A DNA stretch of 28,050 nt from DASPWV01 sp046727855 (GTDB taxonomy: Bacteria > Acidobacteriota > Vicinamibacteria > Vicinamibacterales > UBA2999). Below the pieces are notes generated by a model. The model did not search any database and was not told the DNA's origin. It saw only the letters and a list, made by a program, of their open reading frames with translations. Shown here piece after piece: positions 14,768 through 22,527 of the stretch. Both the position numbers and the translations under genes were made by a program. The stretch is from positions 1-28,050 of the forward strand of contig JBKPDL010000051.1 in NCBI GenBank assembly GCA_046727855.1. Direction: 5' to 3'. The stretch's first letter is position 1. Every line of letters starts with the position of its first letter.

Positions 14768-17731
14768 GTGGATTCCGAGCGATGGCAGCGCGTCGCCCAC
14801 CTCTATGAATTGGTTCTCGAGCGGGAACCGGGCGAGCGTGGCGCGTTTCTGGCCCAAGCCAGCGCTGGGGACGACGAGCTGCGACGCGAGGTCGAATCGC
14901 TGCTCACGCACGACAGCGCGCCGCTCGTGATCGATCGGCCGCTGCTCGAAGTGGCGGCGGTGGTGCTCGACGAGCCGTCGGTTCTCCAGCCCGGTACGCA
15001 GCTGGGTCCGTACCGCATCGAGCACCTGCTCGGCGCCGGCGGCATGGGGCAGGTGTACCGCGCCACCGACACCCGGCTCGGGCGCACGGTGGCGCTCAAG
15101 ATCCTGCCATGCGCGCTCGCCTCGGATCCGCTGTTCCGCGCCCGCTTCGATCGCGAAGCGCAGGCCATTGCAGCGCTCACCCACCCGCACATCTGCACGC
15201 TGCACGACATCAGCCATCAGGATGGCGTCGACTTCCTGGTGATGGAGTACCTGGAAGGCGAGACGCTGGCGGCCCGACTCGCGCGAGGTCCACTGCCGCT
15301 CGATCGGGCCCTGACTTACGCGACTGAATGCGCGGATGCGCTTGCCGCTGCACATCGTCATGGGATCGTCCATCGCGATTTGAAGCCGAGCAACATCATC
15401 CTGATGAAAGGCGGCGCGAAGCTGCTCGACTTCGGCCTTGCCAAGCCCGCCGCACTGACGATTGCCCATGGCAGCTCGCTCACGCGACCGACAACGCCGC
15501 CGAGCCTCACGGCGCAGGGCACCATCCTGGGCACGTTGCAGTACATGGCGCCCGAGCAGCTGGAAGGAAAAGACGCGGACGCGCGCACCGACATCTTTGC
15601 GTTCGGGGCGGTCGTCTACGAGATGCTGACGGGGAAGAAGGCGTTTGAGGGGAAGAGCCAGGCGAGCTTGATCGGCGCAATCATGCACGCCGAACTGCCG
15701 GCGATCTCCGCGAGCCAACCACTCGCGCCTTCCGCTCTCGACCGCATCGTCAACATCTGTCTGGCGAAAGAGCCGGACGATCGTTGGCAGAGCGCGCGCG
15801 ATCTGCAGCACGAGCTGGAGTGGGTCGCTCACCAGGCAGCTGCAGGCACCGCAATCGCAGACTCCACAGGTCTCAACGCCGAAAGACGAAGGCCGATGTG
15901 GAAGCGACTGGCGCCTTTTGCCGCGACGGCAGCTGTCGTTGCTCTCGTTTCCACGGCCCTCGTTTGGTCCGTGCGAACACCTGCACCTTCCGCCATCACC
16001 CGTTTCAGCATCACGCTGCCGGAAGGCAAGGCGTTCATGACTCAAGGGCGTCACGCAATTGCGGTGTCTCCGGACGGTTCACGGATTGCGTTTTTGACAA
16101 ATTTTCAGCTGAATTTGCGCAACCTGGCGGATCAGGAAATCCATGTCCTCGAAAATAGTGGAGAGCCAGTCGAGCCGTTCTTTTCACCGGACGGACAGTG
16201 GGTCGGCTTTTTTTCGTTGCGGCGGAGCACGCTGCGGAAAGTTGCAGTCACAGGCGGACTGCCAGTGGACATCGGCGCGATCGACCGTCCGTTTGGTGCC
16301 AGCTGGGGCACGGACAATCGGATTCTCGTCGGGCAGGGACCGCGCGGAGTTCTGCGCGTGTCCGCAGATGGCGGAGAGCCGGAGTTCATCATCACACTGA
16401 AGCCTGGAGAGCTGGCTCATGGACCGCAGATGTTGCCCGACGGTGATCACGTGCTCTTCACACTGGCGGACGACAACGGCATGAACACGCAGTGGGACGC
16501 GGCACAGATCGTTGCGCAATCACTGAAGTCCGGCGAACGCAGGGTGCTAATGCGCGGCGGTAGCGACGCGCGCTACGTTCCCGCAACCGGCCACATCGTC
16601 TATGTATACGGCGCCGCGCTGCGCGCGGTGCCGTTCGACCTGAACCGGCTTCAAATCACAGGGCGGCCCGAGACTGTCGTGGAAGGTGTACGACGGGCAC
16701 TTCTGGCTGGAGCCACTGGATCCGCCGATTTCAGTTTTTCCGACAACGGGACCATGGCCTACATCGCCGGGCCTGTCGGGAATGTGGGCCGCTCGGTCAC
16801 GCTTTTCGATCTCACCGGTAACACCAGAGTCCTGGATCGTCTGCCGGGACTCGCGCGCAGCCCACGGTTCTCGCCTGACGGACAGCAGATCGCGCTGCGA
16901 GGCGGTGACGGCGACATCTGGATCTATGAGATTAGCGGAGCCAAGCCGAAGCGGAGACTCACACTGGATGGAAAGAGCAACGCTCCACTATGGACGCGCG
17001 ATGGACACATCGTGTTCCAATCAACCCGCGACGGCGATCCGAGTTTGTTCTGGCAGCGCGCCGACGGCAGCGCGCCGGCCGAGCGCTTGACGAAGGCGGA
17101 ACCCCGTTTCGCTGATATTCCGAACTCCGTGTCGCGCGATGGAAAAACGCTCCTCTTTCTGAGAGTCGGCGAGTCGCGCGAACCCAACATTCCTCCCAGC
17201 CGCGGCTTACCCGAAGGCATCTGGACGCTGGGACTCGACGGAACCGGAGCGCAGAAGCTTCTCATCGAAGCGAAGCCGGGAGAACGCTTTTTCAGCGCGG
17301 TCTTTTCTCCCGACGGTGGATGGATTGCCTATGAATGGCAGCCGGTTGGCCAGGGCGTCGACATTTACGTGGAGCCTTTTCCGCGAACGGGCGCGCGGTA
17401 TCAGATCATCACCGGCCAGCAATTTTATCCCTTGTGGTCGCCGGACGGCAGTCAGCTGTTGTACCTCGGGGGCGGCAGGCGTGACTTCCGGTCCGTCGAT
17501 ATCCTTCGGAAGGACACCAGCTTCGAGGTCGGAACACCCAGAATCCTGTTTTCGGCGAAGGACCCGATTCAGACGATCGGGATGGGGTTGATGACCGATA
17601 TCTCACCAGACGGCAAGCAGATTGTGGCATTACAAGGATGGTCAGACGGGGACAACAATCAGCCTCCACCTTCCATCAACGTCGTGTTGAACTGGTTCGC
17701 TGATCTGAAGCAGCGCGTTCCGGTGAAATGA
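14768..17731 (+). CDS. Transmembrane Ser/Thr protein kinase with TolB-like propeller
   Basis: 987 residues, starting at GTG with GAGAG upstream. Residues 1-75 form a helical leader shared with the two paralogues. Residues 83-355 are a complete Hanks-type kinase: glycine loop GAGGMGQVY, K111, catalytic HRDLKPSN (D204), DFG (221-223), activation segment ending APEQ (261-264) and ARTDIFAFG. One membrane helix lies at about 380-402 (APFAATAAVVALVSTALVWS). The rest is an extracytoplasmic propeller built from PD40/WD40-like units (SPDGSRIAFL, SPDGQWVGFF, SPDGQQIALR, SPDGGWIAYEW, SPDGSQLLYL, SPDGKQIVAL). The architecture suggests a receptor kinase sensing a periplasmic ligand or protein. It converges with the next kinase gene, 21 bases apart. 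Confidence 0.93.
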   Translation: MDSERWQRVAHLYELVLEREPGERGAFLAQASAGDDELRREVESLLTHDSAPLVIDRPLLEVAAVVLDEPSVLQPGTQLGPYRIEHLLGAGGMGQVYRATDTRLGRTVALKILPCALASDPLFRARFDREAQAIAALTHPHICTLHDISHQDGVDFLVMEYLEGETLAARLARGPLPLDRALTYATECADALAAAHRHGIVHRDLKPSNIILMKGGAKLLDFGLAKPAALTIAHGSSLTRPTTPPSLTAQGTILGTLQYMAPEQLEGKDADARTDIFAFGAVVYEMLTGKKAFEGKSQASLIGAIMHAELPAISASQPLAPSALDRIVNICLAKEPDDRWQSARDLQHELEWVAHQAAAGTAIADSTGLNAERRRPMWKRLAPFAATAAVVALVSTALVWSVRTPAPSAITRFSITLPEGKAFMTQGRHAIAVSPDGSRIAFLTNFQLNLRNLADQEIHVLENSGEPVEPFFSPDGQWVGFFSLRRSTLRKVAVTGGLPVDIGAIDRPFGASWGTDNRILVGQGPRGVLRVSADGGEPEFIITLKPGELAHGPQMLPDGDHVLFTLADDNGMNTQWDAAQIVAQSLKSGERRVLMRGGSDARYVPATGHIVYVYGAALRAVPFDLNRLQITGRPETVVEGVRRALLAGATGSADFSFSDNGTMAYIAGPVGNVGRSVTLFDLTGNTRVLDRLPGLARSPRFSPDGQQIALRGGDGDIWIYEISGAKPKRRLTLDGKSNAPLWTRDGHIVFQSTRDGDPSLFWQRADGSAPAERLTKAEPRFADIPNSVSRDGKTLLFLRVGESREPNIPPSRGLPEGIWTLGLDGTGAQKLLIEAKPGERFFSAVFSPDGGWIAYEWQPVGQGVDIYVEPFPRTGARYQIITGQQFYPLWSPDGSQLLYLGGGRRDFRSVDILRKDTSFEVGTPRILFSAKDPIQTIGMGLMTDISPDGKQIVALQGWSDGDNNQPPPSINVVLNWFADLKQRVPVK

Positions 17732-17752
17732 TCCCAAACTGAGGACCAACGA

Positions 17753-20557
17753 TCACCTGAGTCCTTCGATTTGATAGAGATCAGTAAGATACCGAGCAAC
17801 GTTACAGACGACGGTAAGCCCGTCGGGTGTTGCGATGCAGGTTAGTCCTCGTCCGCCGCTCTTGTCTGCGACGTTGACCTGGCGCGCGGGCTCAATCCGG
17901 CCCGTTGAGTGATCGAATCGTACGATGCCGGCGCTCATATGATCGCTCGATCTCTTTACAATCAGAATCCCACGACCGTCAGGCGTCCATGCAACCGGTA
18001 GATCGTCGTCTCCGAGTTCGCTCAGCACACGCGGTTGACCGCCGGAAACGGGAACGATGACCGGCGGGCCGGCAGCCTGCGCGCCGAAGAACCATGAACC
18101 ATCCGGCGATACGCGAAGTCCCCAGTCGGCCAGCAATGGTGGAATGGGTGCACTGATACGCACGGGAGCAGCACCTCCGAGGTCCTGAACATATGCGGAC
18201 GGTTCTGAGTGATTTTCTCGTGCGGCGAAGATCACGCGCTTTCCGTCAGGAAACCAACCGGCTGTGATGTACCGGAATCCCGATCGGGTCAGCGTGCGCG
18301 GCTCGCCTGCGCCGGTTGGAAGGACGAAGAGACTTGGCTGACTGAAGGTGACGCCGACGATCCACTTACTGTCCGGCGAGAACAGACTGGGTACACCTTG
18401 TCCGAGCACGATCGCGGTTGGTGCATCGAGTCGCCGTAGGCCGACCTGGTAGTCGAGGCCCGCCCCTTCATCGAAACGCGAGAGGAGAATCATCTTTCCA
18501 TCTCGCGTCACGTCTTTCGCGAAGGACCAAGCGTGCCACGAAACGTCTCGTTCCTGCGATTCGTCTGCAGGCGTCCACGTGATTTCCGTGCGAATTGTGT
18601 TCGTGGTGGCCAGCAGCTGGCCATCACGACCGATGTCAAGCACCGTGAGGTCGGCCGGACCCGCCCAGATCTGCCTCAATTCCCCGTTCCGCCTCACGCC
18701 GTACACGATCTTCCGACCGGCTTCGCCAGCACCAAACCAGATCTCGCCTCCATCTCGTGACCACGCCAGGCCCTCCTCAGTTCCCCACTCGCGCGTCAGA
18801 GTTCGTCGTTCGCCGTTTCGCGTCACGATACTGACCCAGCCACGATCGTCGCCAAACACGGGATGGTCGTGATATGCAACGACATCCCCTGATGGGGAAA
18901 TGCGCGGGTGGCTGATATAGCCAGGCGTTTCGTACAAAACGGTTCCGATCGGGTATTCCAAGCGATCCCTATCGTTCACGCGTCGGACGATGGCGAGCTC
19001 ACTGCCATCGGGAGACCAGTCCGCGGCACGGACCGTGTCGAGCACCTCGCGAAACGAACCGCCGACGAGCGGGGCCCGCGCAAGTGTGCCCTGGCCGATC
19101 CAGCCTCGGAACCGGTGACCCACAGAAATGGCCAGCTCGCCTGCGGAAGAAACCGCCAGCACCTCGGCATCCGGTAATTGAAGGGGCGTAGACTCCGGAC
19201 TGCCAACTCGAGTCTGGAAGATCTTGATCGGTTGCCCACCCCACGATGCGCCGAAGACGACTGTCTTGCCGTCGGGCGCGAATCGTGCGGCCCGGATCGT
19301 CCCGCGATCGAAGGTCAGCCGAGTTGCGCGTGATGACGACGGAGTCGACCGACGTGAACCGGCAATGAATCCAAGGCCACCGACCGCGGCAATTAGCGCA
19401 AGAATAATCAGCGCCAAGGCCGGCATTCCCAGGGATGTGATCCAGGGTTTCCGAGCGCCGTCGCCCTCGGCCGCCAATTCGAGTTCGCCCGACGCCTCCT
19501 CGATCTCGATCCGTGCATCGCCGATATCGCGCAACCGGTGGCGACGATCCTTTTGCAAGCACCGGACGATCAACCTGCGAATGCTCGGCGCCGTACGTTC
19601 CGGCAAGGCGCTCCAGTCAGGCTCCTTCGAAATAACAAACGCCAGCGTGTCGGAGACATCGTTGGCTTCGAACGCCCGCTTGCCGGTCAACAATTCGTAG
19701 AGCACACAGCCAAACGCCCATACGTCGCTGCGCTTGTCAGCCGCGCGTCCCTTCGCCTGCTCCGGACTCATGTACGCGGCCGTGCCGAGAATGACGCCCA
19801 TCCGTGTCATCGTTGGACTGGTGATCGTCGGTGCGACGGGAGCATCGTCGGCGGATCCCGCGAGAGGCTCAACCGCCTTTGCGAGCCCGAAATCCAGCAC
19901 CTTGACCTGACCCTCCAAGGTCACCATCACATTTGCCGGTTTCAGATCCCGATGGACGATGCCTTTCTCGTGGGCTGTCTCCAACGCCTCGGCAATGTCT
20001 TTCGCAATCCGAAGCGCTTCATCGACGGGTAGCGGCCCACGCCGCACGCGATCCGCCAAGGTCTCGCCATCCACCAACTCCATGGCGATGCAGTAGGTGC
20101 TTTCGTATTCTTCCAGCCCGTAGATCTGCGCGATGTTCGGATGATTCAGTGCCGCCAGGAGTTGTGCTTCGCGCCTGAGACGCGATACGCGGTTGGGATT
20201 AGTTGCCAGATGACCCGGGAGGAATTTCAGTGCGACCCGACGCTGGAGTGTCGTGTCGGTCGCGTGATACACGTGTCCCATGCCACCGGTGCCGAGCAGG
20301 CGGTCGATGCGGTACGGCCCGACCTGAGTGCCGGGTCTCAGATCCGGCCGATCGTCGAGCACGGCCGCGGCCGCTTCCAGCATCGGGCGATCGATCAACA
20401 CCGGCGCGCCGTCGTACGCGAGGAGAGATTCAACTTCGCGCCGCAACTCGTCGTCGCCGGCACAAGCGGTCGCCAGAAACGCACCACGCTCGCCTGGCTC
20501 GCGTTCGAGCGCCGATTGATAGACATGAGCGACGCGCTGCCAGCGGTCGGGATCCAT
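17753..20557 (-). CDS. Transmembrane Ser/Thr protein kinase with TolB-like propeller
   Basis: 934 residues from the ATG at 20557. The leader (residues 1-75, MDPDRWQRVAHVYQSALERE) is paralogous to those of the other kinases. The kinase domain spans about 83-350: glycine loop GTGGMGHVY, K111 in VALKFL, HRDLKPAN (D204), DFG (222-224), SPEQ and KRSDVWAFG. All catalytic residues are present. A membrane helix follows at about 376-400 (GMPALALIILALIAAVGGLG), then a propeller with repeats such as APDGKTVVFGA, SPDGSELAIV, SPSGDVVAYHD, FPDGKRVIFAA, SPDGSWFFGAQ and TPDGRGILIVK. The kinase and propeller differ clearly from the 14768 gene (for example NHPNIAQIYGLEE versus THPHICTLHD), so this is an old duplication, probably with a different signal. 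Confidence 0.93.
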   Translation of the reverse strand: MDPDRWQRVAHVYQSALEREPGERGAFLATACAGDDELRREVESLLAYDGAPVLIDRPMLEAAAAVLDDRPDLRPGTQVGPYRIDRLLGTGGMGHVYHATDTTLQRRVALKFLPGHLATNPNRVSRLRREAQLLAALNHPNIAQIYGLEEYESTYCIAMELVDGETLADRVRRGPLPVDEALRIAKDIAEALETAHEKGIVHRDLKPANVMVTLEGQVKVLDFGLAKAVEPLAGSADDAPVAPTITSPTMTRMGVILGTAAYMSPEQAKGRAADKRSDVWAFGCVLYELLTGKRAFEANDVSDTLAFVISKEPDWSALPERTAPSIRRLIVRCLQKDRRHRLRDIGDARIEIEEASGELELAAEGDGARKPWITSLGMPALALIILALIAAVGGLGFIAGSRRSTPSSSRATRLTFDRGTIRAARFAPDGKTVVFGASWGGQPIKIFQTRVGSPESTPLQLPDAEVLAVSSAGELAISVGHRFRGWIGQGTLARAPLVGGSFREVLDTVRAADWSPDGSELAIVRRVNDRDRLEYPIGTVLYETPGYISHPRISPSGDVVAYHDHPVFGDDRGWVSIVTRNGERRTLTREWGTEEGLAWSRDGGEIWFGAGEAGRKIVYGVRRNGELRQIWAGPADLTVLDIGRDGQLLATTNTIRTEITWTPADESQERDVSWHAWSFAKDVTRDGKMILLSRFDEGAGLDYQVGLRRLDAPTAIVLGQGVPSLFSPDSKWIVGVTFSQPSLFVLPTGAGEPRTLTRSGFRYITAGWFPDGKRVIFAARENHSEPSAYVQDLGGAAPVRISAPIPPLLADWGLRVSPDGSWFFGAQAAGPPVIVPVSGGQPRVLSELGDDDLPVAWTPDGRGILIVKRSSDHMSAGIVRFDHSTGRIEPARQVNVADKSGGRGLTCIATPDGLTVVCNVARYLTDLYQIEGLR

Positions 20558-20582
20558 GTCCGGTATTCCCGCTATTCTCGTG

Positions 20583-20591
20583 AGAGTCTAC
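20583..20591 (-). promoter_or_regulatory. Shared GTAGACTCT block upstream of kinase gene
   Basis: Read on the minus strand, GTAGACTCT lies 25 bases before the ATG at 20557. It is the third occurrence at kinase starts in the window. The surrounding bases differ from the other two, which argues for selection on the core. Confidence 0.4.
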
Positions 20592-20797
20592 ACGTGTCCG
20601 ACGGGAAACGAGGACGGTCGCGAGTAGAAAGGTCCGAAAGAAAGGCTAGCTGAGCCTCGCTGGAGCACAGAATGGCGGCGGAACTCTGTCAGCCTTCTTC
20701 AACCGTCTATTTCGGGGCATCCGCGCAATGTGCGCACTATCCCGCATCAACAACAAGTGCCTTGGAGTAGATGCGGCTTGTGCTGTAAGAGCGTGGG

Positions 20798-20826
20798 TTG
20801 CTGGAACAGGCAACAATCTGTAAACT
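20798..20826 (+). promoter_or_regulatory. Probable promoter/operator of the VapBC-like operon
   Basis: TTGCTG (20798-20803), a 17-base spacer and TAAACT (20821-20826) fit a housekeeping promoter. The ATG follows 13 bases after the -10, so the leader would be very short. The -35/spacer region contains an imperfect inverted repeat (GTTGCTG and CAGGCAAC around GAA), a plausible site for antitoxin autorepression. Confidence 0.45.
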
Positions 20827-20839
20827 ACACTTCTGGCAG

Positions 20840-21049
20840 ATGAGTCAGACAATTACCGTACGTCTTACGAAAGAACTGGCCGAGTGGCTCGAAGAGGTAT
20901 CGGCACGGACTGGTGTGCCGCAGGGCCGCATCGTTCGTGACGAGCTCGAGCGCGCGCGTTCCGCGTCGGCGCGTCGCGGCTTCATGCGTCTGGCCGGCTC
21001 AGTCAGCGGACCGCGCAACCTTTCCAGCCGGAAGGGGTTCTCGCGGTGA
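20840..21049 (+). CDS. Ribbon-helix-helix antitoxin (VapB-like)
   Basis: 69 residues starting at ATG 20840. The N-terminal MSQTITVRLTKELAEWLEEV is a beta strand plus first helix of a ribbon-helix-helix domain, continued by ARTGVPQGRIVRDELERARS (second helix). The positively charged tail (RRGFMRLAGSVSGPRNLSSR, ending KGFSR) is the kind of disordered segment that wraps a PIN-domain toxin. The protein should dimerise, bind its own operator and neutralise the downstream nuclease. The stop overlaps the toxin start as GTGA, so the two are translationally coupled. No clear Shine-Dalgarno is visible, consistent with a near-leaderless mRNA. Confidence 0.85.
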   Translation: MSQTITVRLTKELAEWLEEVSARTGVPQGRIVRDELERARSASARRGFMRLAGSVSGPRNLSSRKGFSR

Positions 21050-21450
21050 AGGGCATCGCCGATACAGGCCTCCTCGTCGCGTTTGCCAACCGTCTCGATC
21101 GGTATCACGACTGGGCCGTCGGGGTCGCGGAACAGACCGATGAACCGTTCTTGACGTGTGAGGCGGTGCTAGCTGAAAGCGCCTTCCACCTGCGCAACAC
21201 CCGAATCGTGTTGGACATGCTCACCGAAGGCTTGGTGCGCGTGGCGCTGGACGTGTCGGCCGAGCTCCCGCATCTCTCAGCGCTGGCGAAGCGATTTGCC
21301 GATCGACAGCCTGACCTGGCCGATCTCTGCCTCATTCGGTTGAGCGAGCTGAACCCACGGCACAGGCTCATCACGGTCGAGGAAGCGGATTTCCGCGTCT
21401 ATCGCCGCAACAAACGAGAGGTCATCCCGCTGATCTGTCCGCCGCGTTGA
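21046..21450 (+). CDS. PIN-domain ribonuclease toxin (VapC-like)
   Basis: 134 residues, starting with the GTG that overlaps the antitoxin stop. The acidic PIN triad is visible: D6 in the opening strand (IADTGLLVAFANR), E44 in LTCEAVLAESAFHL, and D90/D93 in QPDLADLCLIRLSE, with D115 in TVEEADF near the end. It is expected to cut RNA in a magnesium-dependent way, commonly tRNA or rRNA in VapC proteins, and to be held inactive by the antitoxin. The domain is of normal length, so the module looks intact. The structured repeat copy B begins 55 bases after its stop. Confidence 0.87.
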   Translation: MKGIADTGLLVAFANRLDRYHDWAVGVAEQTDEPFLTCEAVLAESAFHLRNTRIVLDMLTEGLVRVALDVSAELPHLSALAKRFADRQPDLADLCLIRLSELNPRHRLITVEEADFRVYRRNKREVIPLICPPR

Positions 21451-21505
21451 GGCTGGCCCGTGTGCGTGCGCCGAGCCATCGGTGCAGGCGGCGAACCGAT
21501 CTGTG

Positions 21506-21660
21506 TTGGACCGCTATGCGGCCCCCAACGTGAATTTTGTACTCGCTGCTGGTCCGCATAGCGGTCCTAGGCGCGCGGAGCGCGCCAAGCAAATACTGCC
21601 AACCAGCCAAGGGCGAGGCTCCGCAGGCATCGGGATATCAAGGGCGAGCCCTTGGTTGGT
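21506..21660 (+). repeat. 155-bp structured intergenic repeat, copy B
   Basis: Second copy of the element at 3168-3321, in the same orientation. Stems I and II are unchanged. The only differences are one extra C after GCGG, a handful of substitutions in the loop of stem I, and one C-to-T change in the right arm of stem III (GCCCTTGGTTGGT). That change turns a G-C pair into G-U and so keeps the stem. It sits between the VapC-like gene and the decayed kinase fragment. No terminal duplication of flanking bases was found. Confidence 0.85.
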
Positions 21661-21701
21661 TGCCGTCGGCGCGGACGACGGACGACACCCAGACGACGCG
21701 T

Positions 21702-21866
21702 ATGACGACATTGACCGCGGTGTTGCTTGCGTGCACGACTATCCTTGTTGTTCCTTCCGAGCTCCGTGCGCAGAAGTCCAGCGAGATCGTCACGGTCTTG
21801 TCCGTCAACATCGGCGAAGCACGTGGCGATGCCACCGAAACCGGCCTCAACCATCCTGCAGCCTGA
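21702..21866 (+). pseudogene. Short secreted-protein remnant
   Basis: A 54-codon frame begins with a convincing signal peptide (MTTLTAVLLACTTILVVPSE, then LRAQ) but ends soon after in LNHPAA. An overlapping frame carries on with KPASTILQPDGSMTPLMIPD and DHVLVIPIGGVR to a stop at 21936. This suggests one frameshifted small exported protein, or two unrelated scraps. I recognise no family. No ribosome binding site precedes the ATG. Confidence 0.3.
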
Positions 21867-21931
21867 CGGCTCGATGACGCCGCTAATGATTCCTGATGAT
21901 CACGTGCTCGTGATTCCAATCGGCGGCGTGC

Positions 21932-22309
21932 GGTAAGAGGCCGAAACCCAGGTGGGTGGCCTACGATTCAAACGAGTCCGGACGCTTCGAAGCGTACATT
22001 CAGTCGCTCGATAACCCTGGTGTGCGCTGGAAGGTCTCACGGGACGGCGGCGTCAACCCCGAGTGGGGGGCAGGCGGGACGGAGCTCTTTTTCGTGGGCA
22101 CCCGCTCGCAGCTCATGTCGGTGCCGATCCGCACCACACCGTCGTTCCAGCCCGGCACTCCGCGCCCACTTTTTCGAATGAGCTCGCCCTTCTACAGTGT
22201 CCTGCCAGGTGCGTCTCGCTTTCTCGTGGTCGAACCGGGTCGCGCCGCAACCCCTCCCATCGGCGCCGTCATCAACTGGCGGGCCTGGGCCGAACGCTCA
22301 AGGCCGTGA
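21932..22309 (+). pseudogene. C-terminal fragment of a TolB-propeller kinase gene
   Basis: From about 21932 the frame reads GKRPKPRWVAYDSNESGRF, EAYIQSLDNPGVRWKVSRDG, NPEWGAGGTELFFVG, MSVPIRTTPSFQPGTPRPLF and finally VINWRAWAERSRP. This is the last blade and closing segment of the propeller attached to acidobacterial Ser/Thr kinases. Compare the C-terminus of the 14768 gene (VVLNWFADLKQRVPVK). No kinase domain, membrane helix or other blades lie upstream, and no ribosome binding site is present. It is the mirror of the N-terminal kinase fragment at 9999, also on the plus strand. Confidence 0.75.
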
Positions 22310-22432
22310 ACTCGAGGTGGCTGGCGAACATCGCGGCCCTTCCAGATCGCGATCGGATGATTCAGTACTCGGCGGAACGACGGTCGGCTTCCCTGGCGCA
22401 GTGAAACTGCGCGTCGATCTCCTGAATCGCGA

Positions 22433-22464
22433 TTGTAGTTCTCGTCGCCGTTTTCCGCTTACCC
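22433..22464 (+). promoter_or_regulatory. Bipartite promoter-like motif, copy 3 (cytochrome)
   Basis: TTGTAGTT (22433-22440), 16 bases, GCTTACCC (22457-22464). Here the motif ends 63 bases before the cytochrome ATG, leaving a longer leader than copies 1 and 2. The preceding GCGA is shared with copy 1. Confidence 0.6.
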
Positions 22465-22527
22465 AAGTGCCAGCCCCCTCGAGCGGCAGTCGCCGTTATC
22501 GACAGGCGGGATGGCACGAGGCTGAAC

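Noticed and set aside
14708..16054. A 448-codon open frame on the minus strand
   Set aside because: It is antisense to the kinase gene at 14768; its amino-acid content reflects reverse-strand codon bias.
17207..17214. GCTTACCC box inside the 14768 kinase gene
   Set aside because: It lies within coding sequence and no TTGTAGTT box is found 16 bases upstream.
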